Assembly (NCBI GenBank): GCA_964036195.1
Contig: OZ038458.1
Span: 8,631,832-8,695,831, forward strand
Direction: 5' to 3'
DNA: 64,000 bases
Source of the DNA: Sphaerolaimus hirsutus
Taxonomy: Eukaryota; Nematoda; Chromadorea; Monhysterida; Sphaerolaimidae
The translations under genes were made by a program, and so were the position numbers. Below, in pieces: positions 1 to 11,200 of this stretch; the stretch's first letter is position 1; the number at the start of each line of letters is the position of its first letter. A model generated the notes under the pieces. That model ran no database searches. It was not told where the DNA came from and saw nothing but the letters and a program-made list of their open reading frames with translations.

Positions 1-1200
1 GCAGCCCCGCCCGCAGCCACCAAAGCACCAGCCAAACTCGCAGCCCCGGGCGACACGGCCGCGCCGTCTGGCAGCCTTGGGGAGCCCTTCTGGGTGGGTA
101 TTTTTATAATACTGCCATAGAAAGCATGAGAGAATTTTGACCAGACATTACAAAAATCTTTAGTTCCGCGTGCATTTATTACAGGTATAAAAATATTTAA
201 AATACATATCTACAACTGTCACAATCTGTTTTTAAATAACGTACAAATTCACTCAGAGTGAAAGCAATGTGATAAATATGATGAGAAAAAGTTTCATGTT
301 TGTACTTTTATTCAGATGGGATATGCTAGATTTCATTGTGAAGTGTTCGCTCAGTGGATTCTAGCTGCAATGCAATCTCGCAGCAATTAATACATAATGT
401 ACATTGCATATTTACATGACGTAAATTATCCCACTACTTCGAGGAGGGGGTATTCTTTCCTCAGATCGTACCGACCTGGGGGTATGGGTCAAGCCTATTA
501 CGCACGTAGACCCATTATAGACACGTTATACCCGCAGGGGTAAGAAAGGGGTTGGGTAACCCCACATCAAACAGCTCAGCCATCTATCTATCCCTGGTGC
601 AATTTTTTGGCTACTTTCCCCTGAACACCCCCCCTCGCGCTATCTGCAGTGTTTTTGTGCAATTTTACTCTAATTTCCACCCAAAATTGCTAATTTTAAT
701 ACTTTTATAGATTTTCACCTTCAAAATCACTAGGTCATGTGTTTTATCGCCTATTTTCAGCATGTCGGGTAAAATTAAATGTGCTCCTGGTCAACATGCG
801 GGATGGGTTCACATGCGGAAAAGTGCTGGCCCGTATTTCTATGGGGGTCAAGCAGAAATCGGCCGCCATTGTCCGTGCAATGCAAGAAGCACTCGTTAAC
901 CCCTCTCAAACATTCCATTCGCTGCAAACCGGCGTCCACACGCAGAAGCGAGTGCAGCGGCAGGTGAAATCCAGTCGCGGCGCAGGTGCAGCGGCGGGGC
1001 AGCAGCAGCCGCTGCGGCGGCTGACGACCAAGTCTAAGAAGATGCACATCGCCGACAACTACTACAAGAACGTGGCGCCGACGCAGATGCAGGACCGGTG
1101 CGACGACAACCGCACACTGGCCGACCTGCCCGAGGACGTGTTCCAGTCGGCGCACGAGTCCGCAAACGACACACTCAAGTACGACCACGGGCATGAGTGA
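1..1200 (+). CDS. 3' end of an unidentified gene (last two exons)
   Basis: Two exons fit together in phase 0: 1-93 (open to the window edge, donor GTGGGT at 94) and 946-1200 (acceptor after CGCAG, stop TGA at 1198-1200). The first gives an Ala/Pro/Lys-rich stretch ending GEPFW. The second begins KRVQRQVKSS, continues through a basic segment (LRRLTTKSKKMH) and an acidic, polar tail (LADLPEDVF), and ends KYDHGHE. Codon third positions are GC-rich, like the other real exons in this window and unlike the AT-rich surroundings. An AATAAA lies at about 1772. I do not recognise the family. The tail resembles an intracellular C-terminus with scattered Tyr and Ser, but no domain is visible. The upstream exons are outside the window. 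The intron 94-945 contains a repeat with a CTATCTATCC core. Confidence 0.55.
476..832. repeat. Repeat with CTATCTATCC core (intron of the left-edge gene)
   Basis: The segment carries a tract reading CAGCCATCTATCTATCC and the phrase GTAGACCCATTATAGAC, with ATGCGGGATGGGTTCACATG near its right end. The same pieces recur in inverse order at 38553-38929. Boundaries are approximate and no target-site duplication was found. Confidence 0.45.
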
Positions 1201-2226
1201 AATTTGAAGTAGCATTTGAGGGGAGGGTGGGGGGGCCCGCCGGACGGTCGACAAAAAGCAGTTGAGAAATATCCGAGTTACTGGAATTCGACACCTGGAT
1301 TTTTATGTACAGTCTGGAGGTTGCAGAAAGCAGCATTATATGTATTTTCAAGTCAGCCTCGACACGAAACAATATGTAGTCGTTGATTGAACTTACTACA
1401 AGTTTACAAACTTGCAGTAAGTTCAATCAATCACTTACTACAAATATCGTGTTCAAATATGAGCAGTTTGCCAAGCCGTTCCAGAGTTAAAACAGCGTGC
1501 AAACTGGCGGGACCCCCTAAAAATGCTAGCACATACATATATGACCATGGCCACAAGGCCAGACGTAATGTAGGTATTCACCAAAATACAACATGACCAA
1601 ATGCGCAGTGACGTGCCGGGCGCAAAAGCACCACGACGGTCAGCGGTCGATGCCAATGTGAAAAAGTGACGCGGAAACGATCCCAGAATTTTTTTCAATT
1701 GATGCAATCAGTGAAGGTGTCCAGTGATAAAGTGACCGGAACTACAATTCACTCTACTCGATTTCACCGAAGAATAAAATTTCCAATGTTAATGCGTCGT
1801 GAAGTTTGAATTTTTCACCTGGAGATGCATAGTAAATATTTTATGTACACTTTGGTGAAAATTCTGTGACATCATTAGTGCTATTTACTGTTAATTTACA
1901 CAAGTAATTGCCGATTTGTCTGCGATGCAAAGTTCATGTTGCGTCTTTCAAACAACAAAAAAAAATCCACAATGAAAGAGTATTGAGAATAATAAGTATT
2001 TATACAGTCGGGCAATACGCATTAATAATGGTGTGACACACTACAAAAGTCAAAAATCTGAAACTTATCTTACTCTTCCTAAAACCATAATCATCTTAAA
2101 CACCAGATCTAGTTCGATCATAATCACAGACACTATCGCTATCTTTCTGTACGAGAGAGAAAAACTGGGCCATCAAAATATCAACACGCAAAAAAACCCG
2201 CCACCAAGAAAGGAACCGCTCTACAA

Positions 2227-5200
2227 TTATAAATCCTCACTCTCTTTCCACTGTTTCGGGGGTCTAGCCGGCCTGCCCTCTCCCACGCTGACGCTGGCCG
2301 ACCGGCCCACCTGCGGCGCGGCGGCACTGGCGGCGTATTGCTTTGAAGTCGACTGCTGCTGCTGCAGTCGGGCCGGCGGGGGCGACCCCCCTGGTGCAGT
2401 CAGCGTGCCCGTAGAGCCGCAAGACACGCAGCGCGATTTGGGCTGCGGGGGGGATGCGGTGGTAAATGGATGGATATGTTTTGACGTTTTTTGATATATT
2501 TTTGATATTTTTTGAGCAAATAGATACGTTTTCTCTCCTTGAGTACTTTAAAAAAGCACACGTAAAGGTGAGTACTTTCTTTCAGAGGAAACGTAAACGT
2601 ATTTACGCATTACTCGAGTATACGTATTTTGAGAGTAAACGCAAACACGTTTTAACAACTATGCTTTTTATACTAAATACCAAACACTATATCAAAGTAA
2701 CGCAAGTACCTTGTTAGCCCTCAAGTGGAAATTGGGATCGAGCATGCGTTTCACATCCTCCCAGGTTGGTTTGCCTCCACCCGCGCAATCCTCATCCTCG
2801 CTCGACCAGCTGTTCGATTTATCAATGAACACCCGACTGGCGCGGAACACCGGCGACACGCGGTCGCTTTCCGCCGCCGCGACGCAATCGCCGCTGCCGC
2901 GCTGCAGCTGCTGCCGCTGCACCGTGCGCGCGATCGAGAACGGCCGCCTGTTAACGGTGCGGCTTTCGTAGCAGGCGGGCTTGGGCGCGGTGCGCGCCGT
3001 CGCCATGGACTTTGTGCTGCGCATCGTGCTCGTGTACTCGCTGGCGGCGGAGCGGATGTCGCCGCTGGACGCGTGCCAAGCGGCATTGTGCGCCTGCCGC
3101 TGGCGCTCCACTGCGCTGCGGACAAACGACCACTGCGAGGGGGGGGGGGGGGTTCAGGCAGGTTGTTTTCCGTATTTGCTGCGCTTGTTCCTATTTTTGT
3201 AAATACCGTATTTGCTCGAATAATTCGTCTGGGGGATTATTTTTTAGTCTTTTTGAGGGGGACTATTCAAGAGAGGGAATTATTCAAGCGAGGGGGAGTG
3301 ATTATTTCGTTAAAAATCGCGAAAAATAAAATAAACATTTAAAAAATTTACTGAATTACAGTGCCGTTTTTGTTCAAATAAGACTTTATCATCTGCCTAA
3401 GGAGCGGAATAGTTTGTTCCCCATCATCATCTAACAGTGGGAACTTTTCAAGCTAATACTATGATGATGATGAGGTATGATATGTTATAGGTCTTACTTA
3501 GACTTAGACACTCGAGCATCTATACCCAACTTTTGGAACATTTCCAATACTGTTCAAAACATGTTCTTTTTTAAAACGTATTTCCCATCGCTAACACACA
3601 CTCCTTAGACGTGGGGCTACAAAAAAATGTTTATCAAACTTATCAAACCACCAAACTCACGAGCGGCGGCGAGCCGGTCAACGGGGGTAGACTGCCCTCT
3701 GCCGTGGCAGAAGTGTCGCCGGCGGCCGCGCCACCCCTCAAAGTGGGCGGAGCCACCGCCTCGGAGCACACGGACTCGGATGTGTAGCTGAGCAGCGTGT
3801 CCTTGCTGCACTTGCGCTGGGCCAACACGCGGCGCGAGGAACTGTCTGCTCCCGATAGCAGACTTACGCCTGCGATGGGGCGACATTCTGTTTGTGCTTT
3901 GAACTCGGGTTTTGAGATATTGGCGACCCGCACATTAGGACAATGTGTGTCAACTGGTCTGTATCAACTCAGATTTCGTGTTCACGTGTCGCAGAGCGAT
4001 CTTCAAATGCACATGCGGCAACGCTGAAAAAAATACATTTGGAGATGGCTCTGCGACTCGTGAAGCGGAAATCTGAGTTGAAACAGACCAGTTGACAGGG
4101 CACACATGTGTCAACTAGTGTGTGGGCCACCATTAGATCATGTGGAGTAGCACGAGGACTTTTTGTTTTCGTTCTTTTGTTTGTTGTAGTACTTGTCAGT
4201 GATAAGTGACAGAGTAAGTGTCGAAACGATGCACGTCATTTCGTTTCTTAACAACAAATTGAAAAGAGTTTAATTTAATGCTGTACCTTTGGCAGAATAT
4301 TTGCATGTTTTGTGTGCTCTTTACACTTGACATGTCAAAAGACAGCGTGCAATCCTATGTCAGTCTTATGCACTATGAAAAAATGTAGTCTATTTACAAC
4401 CTACGTAGAATGCCCCATACCGTAAAATTGGCAGCCCCAGACCCCGTAAAAGACTCTGTAAAGTGTAAATGAGCCTGTAAAGTGTGAGGTGTCACGTAAA
4501 AGACCCTGTAAAGTGTCAAACGTCATGTAAAAGACCCTGTAAAGTGTCAAATGTCATGTAAAGACCCTGTAAAGTGTCGTGTATATCCAAATCTTATTGT
4601 AGCGTATCCAAATCTTAAGTTTTTGCATCCAAATCTTACTTTTGAACATGAGATTTGGATACAAAAACATAAGATTTGGATACACATGAAACTTTACCGG
4701 GTCCTTTACATGACATTTGACAGTTTACAGGGTCTTTTACATGACACATAATACTTTACAGGGTTTTTAACAGGGTCTGGGACTGGCACCGGATGCCAGG
4801 AAAATATAAAACATGACACTCGTTTGGGAATTTGCATTCTACGTGACATTGTACAAGAACCACTCGCGGTATCCAGTCCTACCCACTCCCCGCCAACCCA
4901 CCGCATCCACTATCCACGCTCATAGAACTGCGGTGACTCGTCGCCGAGTTCAACTCGACCACGCTCGGCGCCGGGCTCTCCGTGCAGCGACTCAATCTGG
5001 GCTGGTCGCAGTGCGCCGCCAGGCCGCCGTAGGCAGTGCTCTGCTTGTTGCGCATGACCACCTTGATGGGCGGCGGCGGGGCGGCCGGCAGCGGCGGCGG
5101 GGTTTCCAGTGCATTGGCTTCGCTCGAAGAAGGGGGTGGCGAGGGGTTGAGGGGGGTGATTGGTTGTGTTGTTGATGGATGAGTGCAGGGTGGATCGGGG

Positions 5201-8200
5201 GGTGTGATCGATGTCTGAAAGAATGGGGTGAGTTTTGTGGGTGTTTGATTGTTATTGTTGGTTTGATAACCGTCTTTTCTTCACTTCCGTCAACATTTGA
5301 CATTACAATGCCCTCACTATCTGTGAATTTAGTGCATTTTTCGATAAACTTTAACTTTTAAAAAAAAAGTATTTTCCCACCGTATAAAAATGGCAGTACA
5401 TTTCTATCACTATAAGCATTACACTTTATATCGAGAAAAATTCGAAGACTTTTTGAATATCTTTAAAAAATCGTGTTTTTCAGTGAAATTAGCTTATTGG
5501 AAACTTATACGTTGAACACTATGCGAATAAATACGAACCCTGAGATTACAGCCTTTGTCATCATCTAGACTTTCTCTTATAACATCCCCCAACACACCAG
5601 TACGACAAATACCTAAATTCTCATTTTGAAAACCCCACATCAAACGAAATTTAAATGCCCCCAAATTTTCGCATGCGCATTCCGAACACACATCCCCGCA
5701 GTATTATAAATTAATATTATATCATTTATAAAACTGCGTCAGTCGGCGACGAGTGACCAGTGTCCACTCGCCGCATCAAAATGATGCGAAATTTTATATC
5801 AAATCACGATGATCCCCCAAATTAGGGGTCAAATTGCCTCGACCAAGATCGGAATGGAATCTCGTATGGAATGCAAAATGCGAGGTGTCAAGTCGCGTGT
5901 TCGCATGACGCCTTTTTACAGCGGCGCCGCGGCGGGCAGAAGTGTCAAAATTGCTGTACAATGATGTGCAGACGCGCGGTGTGAAAGTTGTAATGAGGCG
6001 TGAGTAATTATCGCCGATAATTAGGTTTGCAAATTCCAGTACTGCGCTTTTTATTTGACGAGCGAGTTCTTAGCATATTTTCGCCATGTGAAACGACACT
6101 GTGTAACGGCGGCACTCATGTGTTAAAGTGCAATTCTATAAGAACAGTCCCGTTGTAAGATAAACAGAAACTGTCAATCTTTCAAACAAAACCCTTGGCT
6201 CAACCAACGCACAATGAAAAAATTATGCACAGCCAACAAATACAACTATTTTTCGTACCTACCGCAAATCCTCGAATAAGATCCCCCTAAAATAACTCCC
6301 CCCTGTTGGCGAGGCTAGGAAAAAATAACCCCCCTCCTCTTGAATAACGCCACACTCTGCATGAGAAGGATAGCATACAAAAATACAAAAGAATATTGGC
6401 TTATGGCAGCGATAGCAGATACATGATGTGCAGGGGTATCTTGAATTTTGACCCTCCGAGTGGTTGGATAAATAGCAAATCGCTCCCCTGGAGGGATAGA
6501 TAGCTGAAAAAATTTCTGGGGGGGGTGGGTGGGGGGGGTTGTGGTGGTTCGATATATAGGCTTTTTTGGTGCATAGAAGGAAGAAAAGGGAGAACAATCG
6601 CTAAAAGTAGGTGTAAAATGGCTCAAAATGGGTATACAAGAGCATATAGTACTAAATATAGCTGAAAATAGGCAAATAGGAACCAGAACCATGATTTTGG
6701 AAGTCAAAATCTATAAAAAGGTATGAAAAATAGCGATTTTGAGCGAAAATTGGGGTATAGTTTCACAAAAATCGCTCCAGATAGGTAGATAGCTGGGCGA
6801 TTGGGGGGGGGGGTTAGGGGGTAGTAGGTCAAAATTCTGCCTCCGGGATTAATAGATAGCTGAGCGGCCTCCGGGATAGATAGATAGCAGGGCGGTTTGG
6901 GGGGAACTCCCCCGCCCACTCGAGACCCCTGATGATGTGTATGCAGCATATACACATCTTCTTGTTGTTGTTGGAACATTAAATACCTGAATTACATGAG
7001 TTTACAGATTGCATCCATACAATGAATTACCTAAGTCCAAGTTTTGTGAGGAAAAAACAACTCCCCCCACGGGTTTATTTTTTTAGAGTGGAAATTATGA
7101 GGGGGGTTAAACGAGGGGGGTATTTCGAGGGGGGTTTATTATTTCGCCAGAAATTTTTGGAAATCCCAGTACTAAATTGGTGTTTGTAACGTACACAGAC
7201 GTCGAAAAATGCAATAAAAACCATCATTATAAGACTCTATAGACTTAAATAAGTACGTAGACGGTATAAACCCTGTTCTTACATAACACACTCATTGTTT
7301 TTAACGTGTTTGCTGCGTTTCCGGGAGCTTTCGTCATCTGTGTTCTCTATACACTGAAGTTGGGGGGGTTATTTCGAGGAAATACGGTGAATATGTTTTG
7401 AATACATTTGAGTTCAGCAGACTGTGCCACTTTTTATTGCCGTCAACAGTAGTTGAAAGACTGATCATTATGGATAACTCAAATGTGTTCAAAACAGATT
7501 TATCAGTTTCCCAAATTTCAGTGGTGTACTAAACACCTTCCCGGACAAGTTCACCACCCATTTTTTTATTTCACTTCGAACGCAATATCTCCGTCCATGG
7601 GGGTGTTATAAGGCTGTAACTTTGTAAAAATAAAGTTGTAAGACCCCCTTACCCCACAACAATGGGGGGAGGTGCGGCGACTCACTACAGGGTGGGTCGC
7701 CCTATATGCAACAATTTTTGTGGCGTTTTTGGTGTCCCAAGCAAGTTCACCACCCACTTGATAAGCTACACTTTGAAGGCTATATCTCCAGCTGTGAGGG
7801 TGGTAGAAAGCTGAAATTTGGGGGATGTCTTGCCAACAACCCCCCTCACAATACACCAGTGGGGCGGCTGCCGACGACTCACTAAAGCATGGGTCACTGC
7901 ATATAAAGTTGATAATTTTTTTAAGAACAGCCCAAGTGTCAGAAACAAGTTCACCACCCAACTGCATTACAAAAAAATGTTGTGAGAACATAAATGATAA
8001 AAATTGAATCAGATTTGAACCCTAGTTCTGCTCATAAAAATTTTGCAGTAGGGCACCCACCCTGTCCCATAAACAGCAGACTGAAAATTTCACTTTAAAC
8101 CAAATTTTTGTTTCACACTTTAAAAGTTGGTTTACAAAGTCCCATAGAGAAGTGCTTAAGGTTCAATATTGCGTAAACAACATAACCTCTAAAATGCCCC

Positions 8201-11200
8201 GATAAAGAAATTTATTTGGGGTGAATTTTATGACATCATAATGACATCACCACAGGAACAAAATTTGCCAAAATTTTCATTTTTTCATTCACCCCAAATA
8301 AATTTCATTATGGAGGCATTTTAGAGGTTATGTTGTTTACGCAATATTGAACCTTAAACACTTCTCTATGGGACTTTGTAAACCAACTTTTCAATTGTGA
8401 AACAAAAATTTGGTGTAAAGTGAATTTTTTGTCTGCCATTTAGGGAGGGGGTGAGTGTCCCATTCAAGTTTGCCAGTGCCTACAGAGAAAATTTCGATCA
8501 GGAGATCTAGGGTTCAAACTGGATATAATTTTTCTTCTGGGATTGGGATCATTACTGGAGGGTTGTCTGGGATCATATTTTTTCATATCGGGATTTTTTT
8601 ATTTATTTGAGATAGGGATCGTGACTGGGGTCTGTGTGCGGTATTGGGGTGGGGGTAATTCTGGATAGTTTTTCATTCAAATTTTTCATATTGGATACTT
8701 TTTGAATTATTCAAGATTGGGATCAGGACTAGTTCAGGGTCTGAATAGTTTTTTTCAAATGTTTGATGAAATTTTTTATAATTATTTGGGATCAGGATTT
8801 GTGTTTAGTTTCTGAGGTCAGGATTGTGGGTCCCAATGGTGTCTGGCTTCACATTTTTAATCAACCAAAGCATTTAAAAAAGGTGGTGAACTGCTTTCAA
8901 CAACTTGAATTTTTCTTTAAAGTCTAAACCATTCACTTTTTAAAACGCAATCGGGTGGTGAACTTGTGTGGGACACTTGGGTCGTTTAAAAAAAAAAAAC
9001 TTTAAACGCAGTGACCGATGCTGTAGTTGGTCGCCGGCGGTCGTCTCGCCGGTGAATAGTGAGGGGGGTGTTGTCAAGACATCCCCCAAATTTCAGCTTT
9101 TTAACCCCCCCGCAGCAGGAGATATGGCCCCCGTAGTGCAGCCAATCAAGTGGGTGGCGAACTTGTTTGGGACACTAAAAACGCCGGAACAAAATGTTGC
9201 ATATACGGCGACCCTCCCTGTAGTTCGTAGCCGTGCCTCCCCCCATTGATGCGGAGTAGGGGATTGTTGAAACTATATATATACAAATTTTCAGCTCTTT
9301 AATCCCCCATAGCCGCAGATATTGCGTCAAGAGTAAAAAAAAAAATTGGGTGGTGAACTTGTCCGGGAAGGTGTTTATGTACTGTGCGCAGCGCCATTGG
9401 CGAACGGAACACTGGGAAATTTGTCCCCGCGTCAGAACAGTTTTCGCACGCGGAACTACAACTCAAACTTAGCATCACATGGAAAATACGCAAAGGACTA
9501 CAAATTCCCCATAACTTCAGTGTCCCTTCAATACGAAAATCCCAGTTTTGAAAATACCACTTTCGCGCGCGCGAATCAAGAAACGTGCGGCATAGCGTCA
9601 AAAATAGGTCCTTACATGTTTCGTAAAAAAACGCGGCACAGATGTGAACATAACACGCACAAAACACCCCCTTGTAGGCACCAAAAAAACCATCCACAAA
9701 AATCCCATCAACACATTTTCTAACCAGCAAACGTAACCCAAACCACCAACCAGCTCATGTAGACTGTGATCGTCGCACTCGGGCGGCAGGTCGCCGCAGC
9801 CGGACGCCACCGAGTACCTGCCGCGGTTGTGCAACTGCGTGCGCACGCTCTGCGAATGTTAGGATGGTCAATTGAATGATTGAGTTGACGGATTGTCGTA
9901 CACGAGATGTTAAGTTAATGACAGTTGTTTTGTACACGTGAATGCTGTGTGGACTGTGGGGTGGCCAGAGTTTTTTTCAAAAAAGAAACCGCAAGTATCG
10001 GAACCGTTTAAAAATGCAGCCATAATTTTTAGTACGTTTTCACCAGGTACTTTGAAATTTTTTGCAAGCGAGCAGGATATTTTACGCACAAATTACCATG
10101 GGTGGTTTTTATTGGTTTTGTGGCTTTTTTAGTGTATAAACCAGAGTTGTTAAAATACCGGTAATTTTGGAAAGCGTAAGCGTAACCGTAAATACACTTT
10201 CCCAATTTTGAGTATGGATACTGTAAGCGTAAGGTAAGTTATTGCACATGTGCGGTGATTTGTTTGACACACGTTCTTGTTCAATTTCCTTTTTGTAGTT
10301 TTACGCTTTTTCAAAAGCGTAAAAATGGACCATGTGAAATTCTTTTTATGCTTTTAGTACCCGGGTAATTTGGCCGGGAAGGCGTAAAAAAACGGGTATG
10401 TTATGAAAGCGTAAGCATAAGCGTAAATATAAATACCCATTTACCCGGGTATTTTGGGTAAGCGTAAATACACTTTCGCAACTATGGTATAAACTTCCAT
10501 TTTTATGCTTGTGTGTAGGGATAGAAAACGACATCTTTTTAATGGCCATCATTTTTTTTAAATTAAAAAAGCTATACCTATATAGCGACAGAATAGTTTG
10601 GAGCTATGGGATGGTGGTGATCTCTACCAAACAATTTATTCTAACTAGTTTCGCCTTTTGTTGAAGGTTCGTCACTTTAGGTGAGGTTAAGCATGAAATA
10701 GTGCTTTAATAATCTCACAAGACAAGGTTAATGTTTATAATAAGTTAATATATTGAGAATGATGTTTCATACTTCAGAAGTATGTTGAACCACATTGGCT
10801 ACATTATATACTACAGTGACATATCATGGCTTATTATCACATGACAGCTAGGGCTCTAAAAATGGAAGTTTTTCACAAAATATAATTTAATTTAATCTCA
10901 GAAAATATCTCAAAAAATAATATATAATAAAACCTCTATGAAAAAACGCTGAGAAAAAAAAATTAAGAAATGAGAGATTTTCTATATTTTTCTCATTAAA
11001 TAAATATATCTCTCTGGACTGGACAAACCAGGAGACGATATAATTAAATAGATTTTTTATTATTTTCTGAGATTTGAAAAAAATAAATCTCCCATAGATT
11101 TTTGGAATGCTAATGTCAGCATGCATAAATGCAATGTGTTTTTTTAAATGGTCAAAAATGCTAGCCACCCCTACTAGTGTGTGATAATAAGCTGTGATAT

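Noticed and set aside
2725-3342. A 205-residue plus-strand frame opposite exon 5 of the unidentified minus-strand gene
   Set aside because: It is a shadow of the minus exon. It lacks splice context and has the Arg/Ala-rich composition typical of GC-rich antisense frames.
3661-3886. Alternative frame for exon 4 of the unidentified gene via acceptor ATCGCAG
   Set aside because: It yields a His/Arg/Gly-rich product with poor codon bias and a phase that fits exon 5 only through a weaker acceptor.
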